From Lophius americanus (lineage: Eukaryota > Chordata > Actinopteri > Lophiiformes > Lophiidae), in assembly GCA_037951165.1 (NCBI GenBank), contig JBBDHG010000008.1, forward strand, positions 8,338,001 to 8,402,000: a stretch of 64,000 nucleotides of DNA, read 5' to 3'. The notes under the pieces are model-generated. The model was not told the origin of the DNA. It searched no databases and saw only the letters and a list, made by a program, of their open reading frames with translations. The translations under genes were made by a program, and so were the position numbers. Position 1 is the stretch's first letter, and every line of letters starts with the position of its first letter. Positions 10,674 through 24,978 of this stretch are shown piece after piece.

Positions 10674-13600
10674 GGGAGGTGAGGAGGGGGGGCATCTACA
10701 TGCAAACTGAGTCTGCCTGACTGATCTGTAGTAGGACACGCAAGAGCCGTCGCCTTCAGGAGTGCAGTGTTTCTCTGGCGATCATTTGAAAGCAGTGTGT
10801 TTCTGTCACTTGACCTATGACCCCATCCTCGAGTTCCCCATTCAAGATCTGAGGACGTCTGATGTTTCAGTACTATTCATTTGCAGATATTGTGCTGCCT
10901 AGGTAAGAAAAGTCGCCGCATGTTCTGGAGGAACTTCGAGAAAAATATCTAAATTTCTGGCAAGAAGAGTCAAAGCCTTGATTTTTTTAGCGTTGAATCT
11001 TAGTTGTAATTAAAAAATGTTGTGCAAACTGAAGCGCATTAAGGACTCGGATTTCTGGACATGTAAATGTATATACAGTTTTTTTGTAGTGGAAGTGAAC
11101 AAGGCATATTCTCCTCTCTCTCTCCGAGAGATTTTCTCCCTGAGGTTTGCGACCGCGCCGTCACCCGATCATCTGACACTTCGGCGTTGGAGTCTGATGT
11201 TTGGGATTCCTTCCCGCCTACTATAATTTTGGAAGAATAGCTGTCCAATTTGGAGCCGACAAACCACTGCTGCCACCCACGGCTGAATGGGACAATATGG
11301 TGGGAGGATTAGGCAGTGGAGAGACGGAGACAATGAAAAAGAAAAAGATGAGGAGGATGTGGGAGTCCGTTCTGCACATTTCCGCGTATAAATTGGTGAT
11401 CTGAGCGAGCTGTGTTGTTAATGCCCATCATTAAAAGAGTAGTCCGGAGAGAGGAAATGGGTTTGGTGTGTGAAATAGAAGCATTCACATCCTCACTTTA
11501 TAGAAAGAGGGGCGTTCATGCTTCCCATTAAAGAGTTTTCACAGCTCTCATCTTGGGCTGAAGGTGCGACAGCATCACTAGAATGAGGAAGTCTCGCTTG
11601 AGATAACAGTCGTAGTTATTTTGAAAGTCATTTAATCAATTTTGTTTGGATCTCTGTAGAGTCAGCGTATTTTAAATGAGCTTTTAGTCATGACTAAATA
11701 ATTTGGGTATCAAAAAAATATTCACTTATACATTTTGGGTAAATTTTTCAGCATACAAGACACTGTATCTCTTTGTTCCGTCAGCAGACGAATTATGTTT
11801 ATGGCCAAAACACAGACTCGACATACACTCTTTGGAGATGAGCCAAACATCTCTCAGATAAAATCATAGTAGGATGGATGATTCCTAACAACTACATTCT
11901 CCAAACCCCTTTGGCACCGGACCTTAAAAATTAAGTTGTAGCTTGAGTTCAATACAGTATTAAATCAAATCAGATTTCTTAACCATTGTGTGGTGAACTC
12001 CTTCAATACTTGTATTATTGGTTTTCAAAACAGTACAGTTGCAAATATTTATGTAAAACACTTAAGAGATATCTACTTAATCTCATTGCTAACAATAGAT
12101 AGTTAATATTTGCCACAAACCTCTGCTCCAACACATCTTATTTAAACGTAAAATATGATGACTTTAAGTTTGTTTCAAGTTAATCATGGTTATTATTTGT
12201 CACAAACCTCTGCAAGATCAACCCTATCTATAAAAGTTATTTGAGAGAAATCAATTATTATTGAGAATTAGTGGTAAAAATACATGTTTATCTCCAACAA
12301 TTGATAAAGAATTAATTTTATGGATAATATTTATGTTTACTGCATTGAACAGAAAGAACAATTATAATTCTATTGTTTTGGAGGATAATTCCTACAGAGG
12401 AATTTGTGAATTCTATGAAACATGCTGCACATGCTCTCATGATCTAGAAATATTAGCTGTCAATTAATTGTTGTCTAAATAATAATAATTGTTGTGCTAT
12501 AATTGTCTTTTAAACTTTTATAACATCAAAGTGTAATAATACAAATTGTCCTTGTGAGGAAGAAGATGCTGAAGTGTGTGTGTGGGTCACATTTATATTA
12601 ACACTATCATCTGAAAGCTTAAATAATAGCTAGTCACCTGCTAGACCTGCACCTACAGTGCCAGTTCAAAGAAGTGGTTGTAGTGGCGATCTGTAGACGT
12701 TTTTAGTTTATTTTAGATTGTTTTATATTCGTGCTATCAATGGTTTTGACGAATCAGTTACGGAGCCAACGCTTCGCCTTTTTCATTTGGCTTCGGACCA
12801 AGATTTGCCGACGACGGAGCTTTGGTTGTCGGTCACTATTTGGCTTTGCCACACAGTGACCCATGGTTTTCACACCAGTAGATCGTCGATAAGTACCTCC
12901 AGAGATTAATGATCCGTGGCACTAAAGGCTAATTTAATTCTCCATTAATATCAGAATGAGATCAACCGGACAACATCATTAACATCAAACATTGAATAAA
13001 GGAAACCAATGTGATGAAATAAGACCTTTCTGTTTCATTAAGCTGTTTTGACATAGAGCAATGGAAGTCATTAGGGTTAACAATAAAATAGTTGTTAATA
13101 GCTCAAAAAATAGTCACTAGGAGAGAGTGCAGTTAGTGTGACAAACAACACACACCTTCACTCACTGGAAGACAAAGTGAACATACATTTCCTCTAATTT
13201 TTCCTTCTATTCTTTTCTCCTCCTGCTGGGGTCAAAGATGTGATTTTACCAGCAATTCCCATTCCTTTATTACCTATGAATTCAGTGGAACCAAACAACA
13301 CATGTGTGACACAAATGTGTGGGTTGGTACACTCTGAGGTTACCTGAAAGGGGAAGTAGTTTTCTCCTCATCTGTTCTTGCTCAAACCTTCGATGGTCCT
13401 GTCTTCGCTGCTAGTTCCATCTTTATCAGATTTGTGTTAAGAAGAATGTAGAATTCTCTTTATATGTCAGCGGCTGCTATAAATAAACTTTATGAAATAC
13501 CCCAAGAATATTTGACACATAACCCAGATGGCACCATGGACTGATGAACAACAACAGGAATTCAGTGAAACGAAGCCTGGTTAAGGTTGTTCAGCCACGT

Positions 13601-15113
13601 ATTTGCCATGATTTTTCGATACATTTTGCCACTTAATGACCTCTCACATTAACAGGTATTACTTTGATACTTTTATTGATGATAAATATCTTTATGGAAT
13701 ACTACACATTTTGTTATCGCATAATGTACGCCGATAAAGGTTAAAAGAAAGATGATGCGGCACCCATGTTATCCAGTTCCGAAAAGTGCCCTAAGACCAT
13801 TAGTTTCATGTTGAATAAATAATTATTTACATCATGTTTTGCACAGCAAGCAGTAAAAACAAGTCCCACTGACTGAAGCACTACAATAGAAAATATTTGA
13901 TCTCCAAGGCCAGTAGTCCACGTGCATTATTATTATTTACATGGGATCAGACTGTATTGGCTTTTGTCATTTGTCGTAGGCATCAGTAAATAAGAATGCT
14001 TTCCAATATAACTGGAACAGAGATGGATCTATCATCTTGCCCTCGCTCGGTCAAATCATAGAAAAGTCTATTTATTTCTGTGTCTGTCCAATTCTCTGTT
14101 TTCCTCCGTATCATTTTGGATTCTGCTCAGCCACTCTGATATTCTTACAGCACTCTAGATTTGACATAATCCAATTTGATTAGCTACACTGTCTGGACAG
14201 TCATATTTTAAATCGTTTGGATCTGATTTGCTTTAGTAATATTTCATGTGAGTGTTTTTTGTCTCTGCCAAAGAGGGCATATAAAGCGTTAGTCATGTCC
14301 ATCAGTACATCTGTCTGTATGCCACAGTGTATGGTCTATCCACATCTCCATTTTTCCCCCCAATTTGGATAAGCCCAAAAATGATTTGAACTTGTCGTCT
14401 CATTGCCGGAATAATCGGGCACAAAAATGTTGATAATTATGTAGTGTATTTGAAAGGCACTCTTCAACTCATATGCTCTAATCGACCAAAGCTGCCATCA
14501 ATGCAATTATGTCAGATGTCATTCACCTGAGGCAACTGTCATCGTTTTTGTAGCTTTGATTAAAAACAAAACGAGTCATGGAGGTCAGGAAAACCATTAG
14601 GAATCATCCTGAGGGGATCATCAGTATCCACAGTCATGGAAGTCAGCCTGATGATGGCAGACTTCCTGCTGTAAACTGGACTGAAAGCACCTTCATTGAG
14701 CCCGTTATATTGCTGTATTGATTTCTTCACCAGTCAATAGAAATGAAAGTTGAAAGCACTTAAATGTGAAGCTGGTTACTTGCTCACCCTCCAAGAACTA
14801 GGTGTCTTTTCACACGGTTGGCAAAACACACCTTTGCATGTTTACAGTACACAACGCGCGAGTACTGGTATGAATGGATATAGCAGCAGCTATTTTTGTT
14901 TAACTGCTATGGTGATGCAACAAGGACTTGTTTTCATATTTTCATAAATTCACCTTCATCGTGTCATGACACATATTTCAATAAAGCACAGCTATTCAGA
15001 GATATGAGATCAGAGGAAACAACAGCACATTCTCTCACCTGTGAGAGGGGTGGAAACAGAGAACTTTTTTTTTTAACCTGCTTTAATATAATAATAATAT
15101 ATAATAATAATAT

Positions 15114-15149
15114 CTGTACAGTGTCTCCCACAGGTTAAACACTGTACAG
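15114..15149. repeat. perfect 11-base-pair hairpin
   Basis: ctgtacagtgt and acactgtacag pair exactly around a 14-base loop (ctcccacaggttaa), just after an AATAAT-rich stretch in intron 1. Confidence 0.8.
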
Positions 15150-18100
15150 TATTGCTGTGTTAGGTGGCGCAGAATAGCATGTGGCAGATAGGTTCACAAA
15201 AAGTATCTAACAAACTTTTATCATTTCTTCCATTTATTTCAAATGAATAACATTCTTCTATATTACGTACACATAAATAACTAATTACTTATTAAGATAA
15301 TTTATCATTTATCTTTTGCAAATTAATAATCACTGTAAAATCTGATTCAACATAAATAAATAAAAACAAAAAATATGTAACAATTTACGTATCAAAATAC
15401 ATTTCCATTTTTGAATGTATAAAAACTAAAATAAATATGTTGTGCTTACTCTATTTCTTATTACAAAATAAATAACGGTTAACAAATCACTATCAGAGTC
15501 AACGGGGCCAGACAGGAGGGCGGCAAAGTATATGAAGCATTGGATAATCCATTGCCTGCGGAACCCCTGAAGTCCCTTGAGAAAAACAATGTATCTTGTG
15601 CACACAAGATAATTATCTTACGTGCGCAAGTGTATTTTAAGTGCTCTTATATTGAAGGATCACAGCGGAAGTAAGATAGTAAGATATTTAATTAAAATCA
15701 AACAATAAATGATTATAGTCAAACAATAGCATTAGTCAATGCTAATTCCGTTAACATGTGTATGCTGTTTTTCATTACGTGTGAGCGTTAAGCTCACAGA
15801 CAAACTGCTAATTATTTTTCCACCTTCTTGTGAGGCAATAAACATTCAGTGTGTTGTTGGAAACCTTTTACACTCATTTGAAAAACTGTTGCCAAAGAGA
15901 ATGCTAACGTTCAGGGAGAGCAGAATAAAAGGGAAAAATAGAACAGAAGCCTGTGACTGTGCAAGACTAGTGGGCATTATAAAATGAAAGTTGCGCGTAT
16001 TGCTTGAAAAAAAATTAAATTCGGATTTTTATCAACTGGGCGGATCCTAACTACCAGGGCGGGCTAATCAAGTTAAACCTATGTATGGGAAACACTACCA
16101 TACAATCGTGTATCACTAAATTAGATTATTTTTGTCTCGTTTGATCTTTTTAAAAATATCGACAAATGCACAAAAAACTGATATTGCATGTTATAGTCAG
16201 ATCTGATAGTTGGAATCATATTTGATCATCAACTTCCCAGGTTTTTTGGTCCAAATGATCTCTTTATACATTGTTCCAATGCCAGAGGAACTCCCATCCT
16301 ACAGAAAGCTGGGAAATTTTGATATAAAGCTTTTAAAAAAAAATTTAAGGTACTTTTCAGGTGATGGTAGACCAGTCTGGATCGAATTGTGCATCGTGGA
16401 GGATTTCTGGATATAAAATGTTAAAAATATGTTTTATTTTGCATTGTATATATAATAATTATAACCGATGCATCTCAAAATATAATTACCTCTTCCCTGT
16501 TGGCCCAAGACCTACACAAGATTGATCAAACTCCAATTTTCTGAGCTATCAGCCATTACCATAGGCGATTATTTCCTCTAATTCCATTTGGCGATAGTTA
16601 GGCATGTCAGGGTTATAAAAATTCGAAAACCTGTATTTTGTACAGTGGCACTCTAATTACAATCAGAAATGCTCTGGTTTGGTAAATTGTACATAGGTAA
16701 ATGTTGGGTAGTGTAGATACCCCTGTAGTTTATTTTAGTCGTCATGCTCCTGCCGTACTCTGATATGTGGGATAAATATGTTGCCGTGTATTTAAAACAG
16801 GGTTGCCTGATCTTTTCTTCATACCAGCCTGCTGTTCATCTGCCATCCCCTCCTATAATCCCCTTCTGTTGCTTTCGCCAGCGGATCAGTGTGTGTTTGT
16901 GTGTATGTGTCCGAGGTTAGGGACCGCATCCTGTCATTACGTCATGTGGTTGTTCCAGTTTTTCCTGCCACGGCGCCACATTCAGTTCAAAAGGTAGCAG
17001 ATGATACAACATGAAACCATTAAAAACCATGAGTCAGCTCTTAGTGAACCATAGCTCCCCGCCTGACCTTAAAATGGCCGTCAGATAGCGTCAGCTGCAT
17101 TCTTTCTACAGCCTGATAACTTTCTCTGCTACACATACTTGTTTATCTAAGGTGTGGATGTACTCGTGAGCTGTGACACAACACCTGCTGCCTGGAGCTG
17201 AGCACAAGCTGTAAAACGGTGTGTTGTGACCGAGCAGGTTTTTTGTATCTGATTCTCAATGCAGGATTGGGATTGGGAAACTCTCCAGGATTTTTTTAAT
17301 TTTAATTTTATTACATTCATTACAAGGTAAATATGGAATAGCAATGACAGTATTTTCAAAAGTGGCAAAAAGTCATAAAGAACAGTCTCAGAACAGAGAA
17401 GTCTTGATAAGAGTGGCTCCTCTTCCTATATTGGAATGCTTCCGCACCTCAGAATGAGAGCCTTTTTTGAGTACGAACTCTATAAGATGTACTTGGTTCC
17501 CTTCTTTTGTTACAACATCCCCAAGGTTCGCTTTCGAGTAATTCTTTATTTTCATTTGTATTTTTTGAGTCCCGCTATAACACAAATTTTACTTTCACAA
17601 AGACACACTTTCAGCTTGTGCTGCACTGCACAGCGTGGACCATTAGCTTCTCGCATTAAAACCCAGGTCAGATGGTTAGTTTTTGCGAAGCTGGCATTGT
17701 TCTCCATCTTCCAGGTCCTGTGAGACATGCTCATGATCCACAACACAGAGGGTCTGACGGTTCCGGGTCCAGCCTCCCTAGGGTTGTGAACCAGCCTAAG
17801 CTGGCTTTGTAAAGAAACAATCAAAGCACACACTCTATCCAAAACACAGGATATTTAGGTATCATTTTAAGAAAATAATTCTATAGTATTTGGTCTCTGT
17901 TTTTTTGTGGACAGAAAGATAGATTTTAGATTAATTAACATTTTTTATGTATTACATGTTGATTCAGCCCCATTTAAGGCCCACCTACGCCCAGTGTTGA
18001 ATACGTATAAAGATGTTGCCTCTCATCCGTACCCTGTGTTCATTCAATGTATATTTCCGCAAGTTTTTGGAGAGCTTACGATATGCATGAAATGGACGGA

Positions 18101-18709
18101 AGACGGCAACATCACCAGAAATCATAGGAAATGGTATGGCCATCGTTCTGGGATGGCACAACAGATATTTTTTGTTATATTCTGTAAATTAATTTACTCA
18201 CGCCCACACACATTGCAGGCATCACGAGACAGGAAGACTGGCAACAGTTGGTTGCTGCATCTGAATAGGGAGGATGTGTGTGTATGCTAATCTTAGTCAA
18301 ACAATAGCAAAGAATGGACAAATTAGAGTAATCCCCCTTTATGCTACAGGATGGTGGGACCACACACACACTGAACTGTCCTGAGAACCCATGTGGACTG
18401 TGAACATTGTCATCATATTGATTTTCTGCATTAGTGTTTATTTTATCAAGGCAGTGTGTGAACGTGTGAAATACTGAACATTCAAGAATATAAGAAAGGC
18501 ACACCTACATGCATGCACTCAGATCTAAAACTTTCGGAATCAGTTTGGCGACTGGCCATTGGCTTTTGTGGGCAGATGTACTTGTCTGGTATTTTAATGG
18601 TTTCTAATTGGTCTCTGCATAATTACAGAATACATTAGTGCAGTTAAAAAATGAAGGCAGGCATTTTTCAACCTTTAATGTAATGTAGATGACTTTATTT
18701 GGTTTGTGT

Positions 18710-18726
18710 CACACACACACACACAC
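18710..18726 (+). repeat. short AC microsatellite
   Basis: About eight AC/CA units after ggtttgtgt, in intron 1. Confidence 0.85.
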
Positions 18727-19344
18727 TCTCAGAGAATACATTTCACTTAGAAGAATAGATTCATTAATTAGCTGAAAGAGGCGACAGCCTGCTGTGATTA
18801 TACCAAGGAGTTTGCCAGTGGTTTTTCTACACTAATGACCTTTTTCCACTTACTTACATTAAGGAATATGAGTCCTAAAGTAGTTAGAACTTTATGAAAA
18901 CAAAGTGAAACTTTGGCTACACTTAAAATGAATCAGGAGCTATTTGAACAAATAATGAGAAAAGCTTAGATGTCAGCTGTGGCTGGTTAGGGGAAGTCTC
19001 TGCAGTTTAACTTAACTCTTATAATGACTGATGCAGTGTTTGCTGCTGTAGGTGGGGAGAGCTGGCACCATGCCTGCATTTGCTACAGGATAGCCAATTA
19101 GCTTGCCACCATAGATGTCCTTCTGTGTAAACGTTAAGGTATAACAGAGGGTCATAAGGTGCATGAAAGGATACGTTCACCTGAAGACTCAATGTTCAAT
19201 TCTGACTTTTCACTCAGATCAGATTTGGTCATCGGCAATTCACACATATAACGACACTGACTTGTAGTCAGAGCTTATATGAAAACATTTGTCCTTCCAA
19301 ACCGAATACATGGGCACATTAATATGTTTTTGCACAAGTACTAT

Positions 19345-19394
19345 GGATCACCATCATCAAAAAACTTTTGGATCACCATCATCAAAAAACTTTT
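19345..19394 (+). repeat. perfect 25-base tandem duplication
   Basis: The unit, which begins ggatcaccatcatcaaaa and ends acttt, occurs twice without change, pointing to a recent duplication. Confidence 0.9.
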
Positions 19395-22300
19395 TTATCA
19401 GTTTGACCACTCATGGTATTCAAACCAAACTGAACATGCCAAAAGGTGGGTTTACAAGTCATGTAATAATAATAATAATACATTTAATTTATAATGCACT
19501 TTACATTTGGATCAAATCTCAAAGTAAAACATGTAAACCGGGCGACTGACATTGCTATTCGGAAAGGTTTAATTCTGAAAGGAGAAAAGTGTCCCATGTA
19601 AACCCACCTAATGATTGCATGACATTTTACACTTGAGTATGCCAAACATGGTATCATTGATTTCTGATTGTTTTCTTTTTACCACATCTTCCGGGAAAAT
19701 CCAGTGCCCTGGTCCATCTGCTGTTTGACATATTAAACTTTCCAACCCTACCTCAAAGTACTGTTACTTTTAAAAGTGTTAACAGGTACACCTGCGGAAA
19801 AGAAATGCTAACAAATGATGGGAAAAAGGAAGTAACGATACGTAATCACTTCCTCTTTCGTGTCATTTGAATTAAGGCTACTTCATTGCTTCCCTGTATT
19901 TCCTGTGAAGTAGTAGGGGGTTGGGCTTTTGTAAAGTAACCAATAGTCTGTTTGCTATGGAGTTGAGCAGCAGCATGCGGTCAACAGTGCAACTACTCAG
20001 TTGAGCGGTGGGAACAGGAAGTGTAACAGCTCTGTTAGATTGGATGTTTAAAGTTTAACCAGCTCAGGCCAGTGTTCAGGTCAGTCCAGTTTTACTGCTC
20101 GGTGTTTCAGTTTTATGCTCCATAGTTGTTTTCTGGTGAATTTGTAAATAGCTCACAATAGCAAACATTCTACTATTCATATTTTTCTGCTTGTATTAGA
20201 TAATTGAAGAAGTTTGAAATTAGTGTTTTATGTAAAATTTTGATTTGAAGGATCTTCTACATCAGTTTGACAAAAGTGAGATCTTTAATTCATGGGTTGA
20301 GCCAGAAATGATCTTACATTTGTTTAATTAACATAGACACATTAATATATACTGTAGTATAATGTATCCATCAAATTCTCAATTTTACACTAATTGTAAT
20401 ATAAGCAGCAATTATGTTCTGATGTGACGGAACAATGTGGTTTGGGGTTTTATTAATTTCCTGAGTTGATCAGTGTAAAGTGTTTTTTAATTATCTTTTA
20501 TCATCATCTGACGGACTTCATTTGACAACTTTCAAAAAGGGGGCAATAAAAATGTCTGCAAGCTGTTTGAGGTCGTTCGACTGGAATTTCTATTTGACTT
20601 TGGCTTTGTTGTGCGTCCTACACACCACATACTTGATCATCACACAGTGATTTAAACACTATATGACCAACTGCATAGATTTATGTGGCTCAAACTAGGT
20701 CTGAGCATTTGTTGAAAAAGAAGGTTGTTGATAGAGCATTTAGATAAATATTTAATTTTAATAGTTAGTATAATAATAGGTGTGTTTGTCAACAACTGTT
20801 TATTGAGTTAATTAATATTAAATATATTAAACATATGGACTATCGTGTAGCATGGAACATAATATGATGCATTGTTAATTTCTCAAGATAGCATCAAAAT
20901 GTGTCTAATCAGATTTAATAGGATGCCTTGACACCTCCCTGAAAATATGCAAAATAGGTTATATAGTTGTGTAGGTGTCTCTAAACCCTTCATAGGTGTG
21001 AATGTGAGTTGTTGGGTATATACCGCCCTCCTGCCTAGTGTCAGCTTGGATATGTGTTTTGTGAAGTGACGCATATTTATAATGTTTTGTGGTATTACAC
21101 TTCTGTGACTTAGATGTTCAGTTCAACAGTTTTCAACAGTACTTGTCTAATTAAATCAAACATTGTAACTGTATGATTGGGTCCTTAATGTTAATCTATT
21201 AACTTTTATCCTGGACCTCATGCTGTCAACCTCATGTAATGACATTTTGGTTGACGTTCTTCTTCCTTGAAGGTAAAAAAAACTATAAATATCACGAGTC
21301 AAAACTGTGTAAAATTTTACATGATAGACATTCGATATTTAACATGGCTTATTTCTTATATACCTTTCGATCTGACGGATTGGAGGCCCAAAGTGATTAA
21401 TCATTTGGGGGGAAAAAAAAGAAAAAAAGTATAATAGGGAGAAATTGGCTTTGATTTTATCGGCTGTGTTTGGGACATTGTGATTCAAGGGTAAATCATT
21501 CTTTTTAAAGGCTGAAGGCAAGGATATGTAACGGGACGGCTCCGTAATGTGACGCTGTAGTTCATGTTTTATGATGCCCAGTCAGCTGTACCTCCTCTTC
21601 TAATGTCATCTAGAGTAGTAAAACTGGTGTGATGTAGGTGGGACACTTAGATGGACACACACTGTGAATATCAATAGGGAAGACACTCAGTGGGAGGCAG
21701 CAGGGCCATTGAGCTGCTTTGTAATGTACAGATGACTGCTGCTGTCTGGACACGCCCCTTCTCTCTCTTTATTGTGAGTCTTTGACTCCTGGACTGGCTG
21801 AGAGACAAACAGTTACTGCCTGGGTGCTCACACGTGGAAATTTTACTGTCCTCATACATCCCGCCAATGTTTTTGTGCTGCAGCTCACACACAGACCGGG
21901 TCCAGCAGGGGTATTTACACACACACTCGCCATCGCCCACATAGTGGACGGCTGGTGAGAAAGTTTCAGACTGTGGGAAAAAAGACGTGCTGGATGATCT
22001 CCGGATGACCAGGGACCCTCCCAGAAGAGAAAGCGAGCATGTTAACTTATGACTTCTCATGACCTGGAACCTTTTTAGAGAACACTCTGACTCCATATGT
22101 TACAGTAAATGCTCAGAGCAGTGAATTAATCAGTAGGGTGTCAGGTTGCATTTGAGTCAAGTCTGGTTAAACAAGTTTCTGTGTTGCACAATTGTGTCCT
22201 GAAAAGGCTTCACGTTGATTATTGAACAAAAATCATGTTTCTTTGTTGGTTGTCCTTTTATAAAAATGGTTAACGGAAAATCTCTAGATCTTTTCTAAAT

Positions 22301-22665
22301 CATCTTCATCCTCTCAGCCATCAAGAATGGAATTGATTCCAAAATTTTGCCACTTTTCAAGAGACATTTTGTTTTGATGCTTGTGTCCTTTCGGTCCTTG
22401 GTGACTTATGGTCTCTTCAGTTTAAGCTGAACTAAAGTTAAAGATGTAAGATATACCTTGGACCAAAAACTGAACCTTGATTTGACAAAAAGGGGCAATT
22501 GGAGTCTGGATTAAATTGTTTAATTGCTCTTAACTGTCAATTTTTATTCTTGATGGGCTCTGACCATCTACTGAAAGTTACAGCAGGCTTATAAGAAAAA
22601 ACTAGCTGTTAGGTCTCATTACATTGCAAGAAGAGGAAATTAATTTGACAAACTGGTATTGAGTA

Positions 22666-23538
22666 TAGGGCTGCCACTTTTGACTATTTTGACGGTCGAT
22701 TGATCATTTCAATAATTGACCGATTAATTGATTGATCAGATATTTATTTTCTCCTGGTTAAATAGAAGTTAAGTATTAATAAAAAATAAATACACAATTA
22801 ATAAATGGATATAATCTTTTTATCAGCTTCTGAATCTAGCTTTTGGTTGTTTAAGGCACATGCAAACAAACAATAAAAACAATTAAGATGAATATTCTTT
22901 CCATATTGTCTTTGAATGAACTTTACTGCTTTTATAACAGACTGTTGAACCAAACTGGTTGCTATACCAGCAGTGTATATGCTGAACTGGAATTAAGTCA
23001 TTTCATGTTGCATCAGATCACTGCTGATACAAAAGGTAAAAAAATGTATATAAATAAATAATATAATAAAATATATATTAAAAAATTCTGTTGGATGCAG
23101 CCCACCTTGGACACGCCCAAACACAGAGATGTACACTCGGGCGGGCAACAACACACTTTCAGAAGTAATTTGAAATGCCTCCATGACCAATACAATTCTT
23201 ATGAATTTAACTTAGTGGCGCATTTGTAACGTGAAGATCATCATCCTGATTTAATTATAGCTTTTTGGTACTCTCGACTTCATAAAAAATTTCAAAAGTC
23301 ACGTTAAACCTAACAGAATCTTTAAGTACATGCCCTTTATCGTCTGCGGAGCCAATGTGCGTCCGCTCTCAATGCTCCGCAATGGTGTTGGCAGGGTGCT
23401 AATGTTTACTTTGTTTTTATTACGCGGTGTCAGAAGCAGTGTCCGATGACGTCACCGACTTATCGACTATTAAATTTGTCAACAACGAATTTCATAATAG
23501 ATTTTTGTTGATTACATCTATTATTTGTTGCAGCCCTA
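22666..23538. mobile_element. non-autonomous hAT-like element
   Basis: The left end TAGGGCTGC and right end GCAGCCCTA are perfect 9-base inverted repeats. Inside the left end are gattgatcatttcaataatt and accgattaattgattgatc, and inside the right end are cgactta, gattacatc and tatttgttgcagccc, as in the common fish hAT-type MITEs with AGGGCTGCAAC ends. The 8 bases outside each end, attgagta and atcaagta, agree at six positions, fitting a decayed 8-base target duplication. The 873-base interior has no transposase frame. Confidence 0.65.
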
Positions 23539-24978
23539 ATCAAGTATTCTGGTGGAAGCGGGTGATGCTTGTTGTAATTCCAGATATTTGTGACAGAATT
23601 AATGTGTCAAAATAATTTATTGTCCCTGTTATTTTAGTGGGTGTTTTCAACAAATTGAAGAAAAGTTTGATTGGATCATTTAAACACCAGTTCATATTAG
23701 ATCAGTACTCATGTAAAGAGTTAATAGAAATATTCAATCGAAAATGTTTGGATCAGAATGAAGAAAGTGTCCATTCAAACCCAGCTACTGAACCATGTTG
23801 CGCCTTCATTGCACAAATACAGAACAATGGGGTCCGAGTAAAGGGGCAGCTCCCACATTGACCAGTAGGTGTAAATGTCCTACATTTACTTTAGGATTAA
23901 TTAAATATCGCTCTGTATGTCTCTCTAAATAGCGCTACAGTTTTCCATTCAGTCACTTCACCATTTAAGTCTTCCCGAAAACCTTGTATATTCCATAATC
24001 TCCTGCTTCGTATAATCCGAAAGACAAAACATGAGGTCATAGTTAAAGAAAACCCACAACATTTTGGTTTTTAAAAAACGTAACTTTCCTTTTTTAGTGG
24101 TTGCGTCAGTGCCCTTTTGCTATGTAAAGGAGTCTGTGTTTTACCTTCTACTACGGGCCAATAATAATATTTACAAGCGGTGCTCAGCCAGCAATATCTG
24201 TTTGAATGAGACTAAAATTAAATATTGATTGCATGTTCTTCGTTTTGCTGCTTCCAATGAAGAGTCACCACAGTCGAGGCCCCTCAGCATTTGTACACCA
24301 AGCGACAAAATATAATAATGAACACATTAATCATCATCACCATCCATGTAGATATTGTATATTTGTTTAGTTTTGTACAACTTTTTGTTTCAGTTAAGTG
24401 GTACATCAGCAGGCTGGATGTTAGCCAATGTTGTTTCAGATTTATTTCTATGGTGATGTATGAAATTCCCCAGGGTCGGAGGTCAGAGGTTGGTTGTTTT
24501 GGGCTATTGTCAGCTCTGGACAAAAATGTGTGAAAAGAAACACACACATACTAATACAAACACAGAGGTTTTCACATGGACATTTCACACTTGCAAACAG
24601 TGGAACCCCTGTACTCACACACACTCATAGTTATTCGTAGTAGGGTAATTAGGTGTGTGTGTCTGTGTATCACAGCAGGGAGCAGCAGCAACATTGTTAA
24701 ACATGTGCTGCTTTTGTTGGGAACCAGTAAGTGTCGGCATCAACCCCCAGCTAAAAGGCAACGGTTCGATGAGCCTCAAAATACGGGGCGTAAAGTTTAG
24801 AGGAGCAGATCAAAATATGCCTTAATTTAAACAGCATCCTTCACTGGAACAACTGAAGAAGATTGAGAGGAGCTTGTGTTGCAAAATCCAGATGCCCAGA
24901 GCTCCCAAATGGATTTGAAAATGCAGTATGAACTTACTTTTGTAAAACCGAAATCTTCACCTCTAAAGCAGCCTCTAA

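Noticed and set aside
12660..12910. Segment of distinct base composition in intron 1
   Set aside because: It has more CG dinucleotides than its surroundings but no frame, ends or similarity that I could support.
21671..22096. 141-codon antisense open frame in intron 1
   Set aside because: No recognisable domain, signal or family pattern; it lies within AT/GC-mixed intron DNA and looks like chance.
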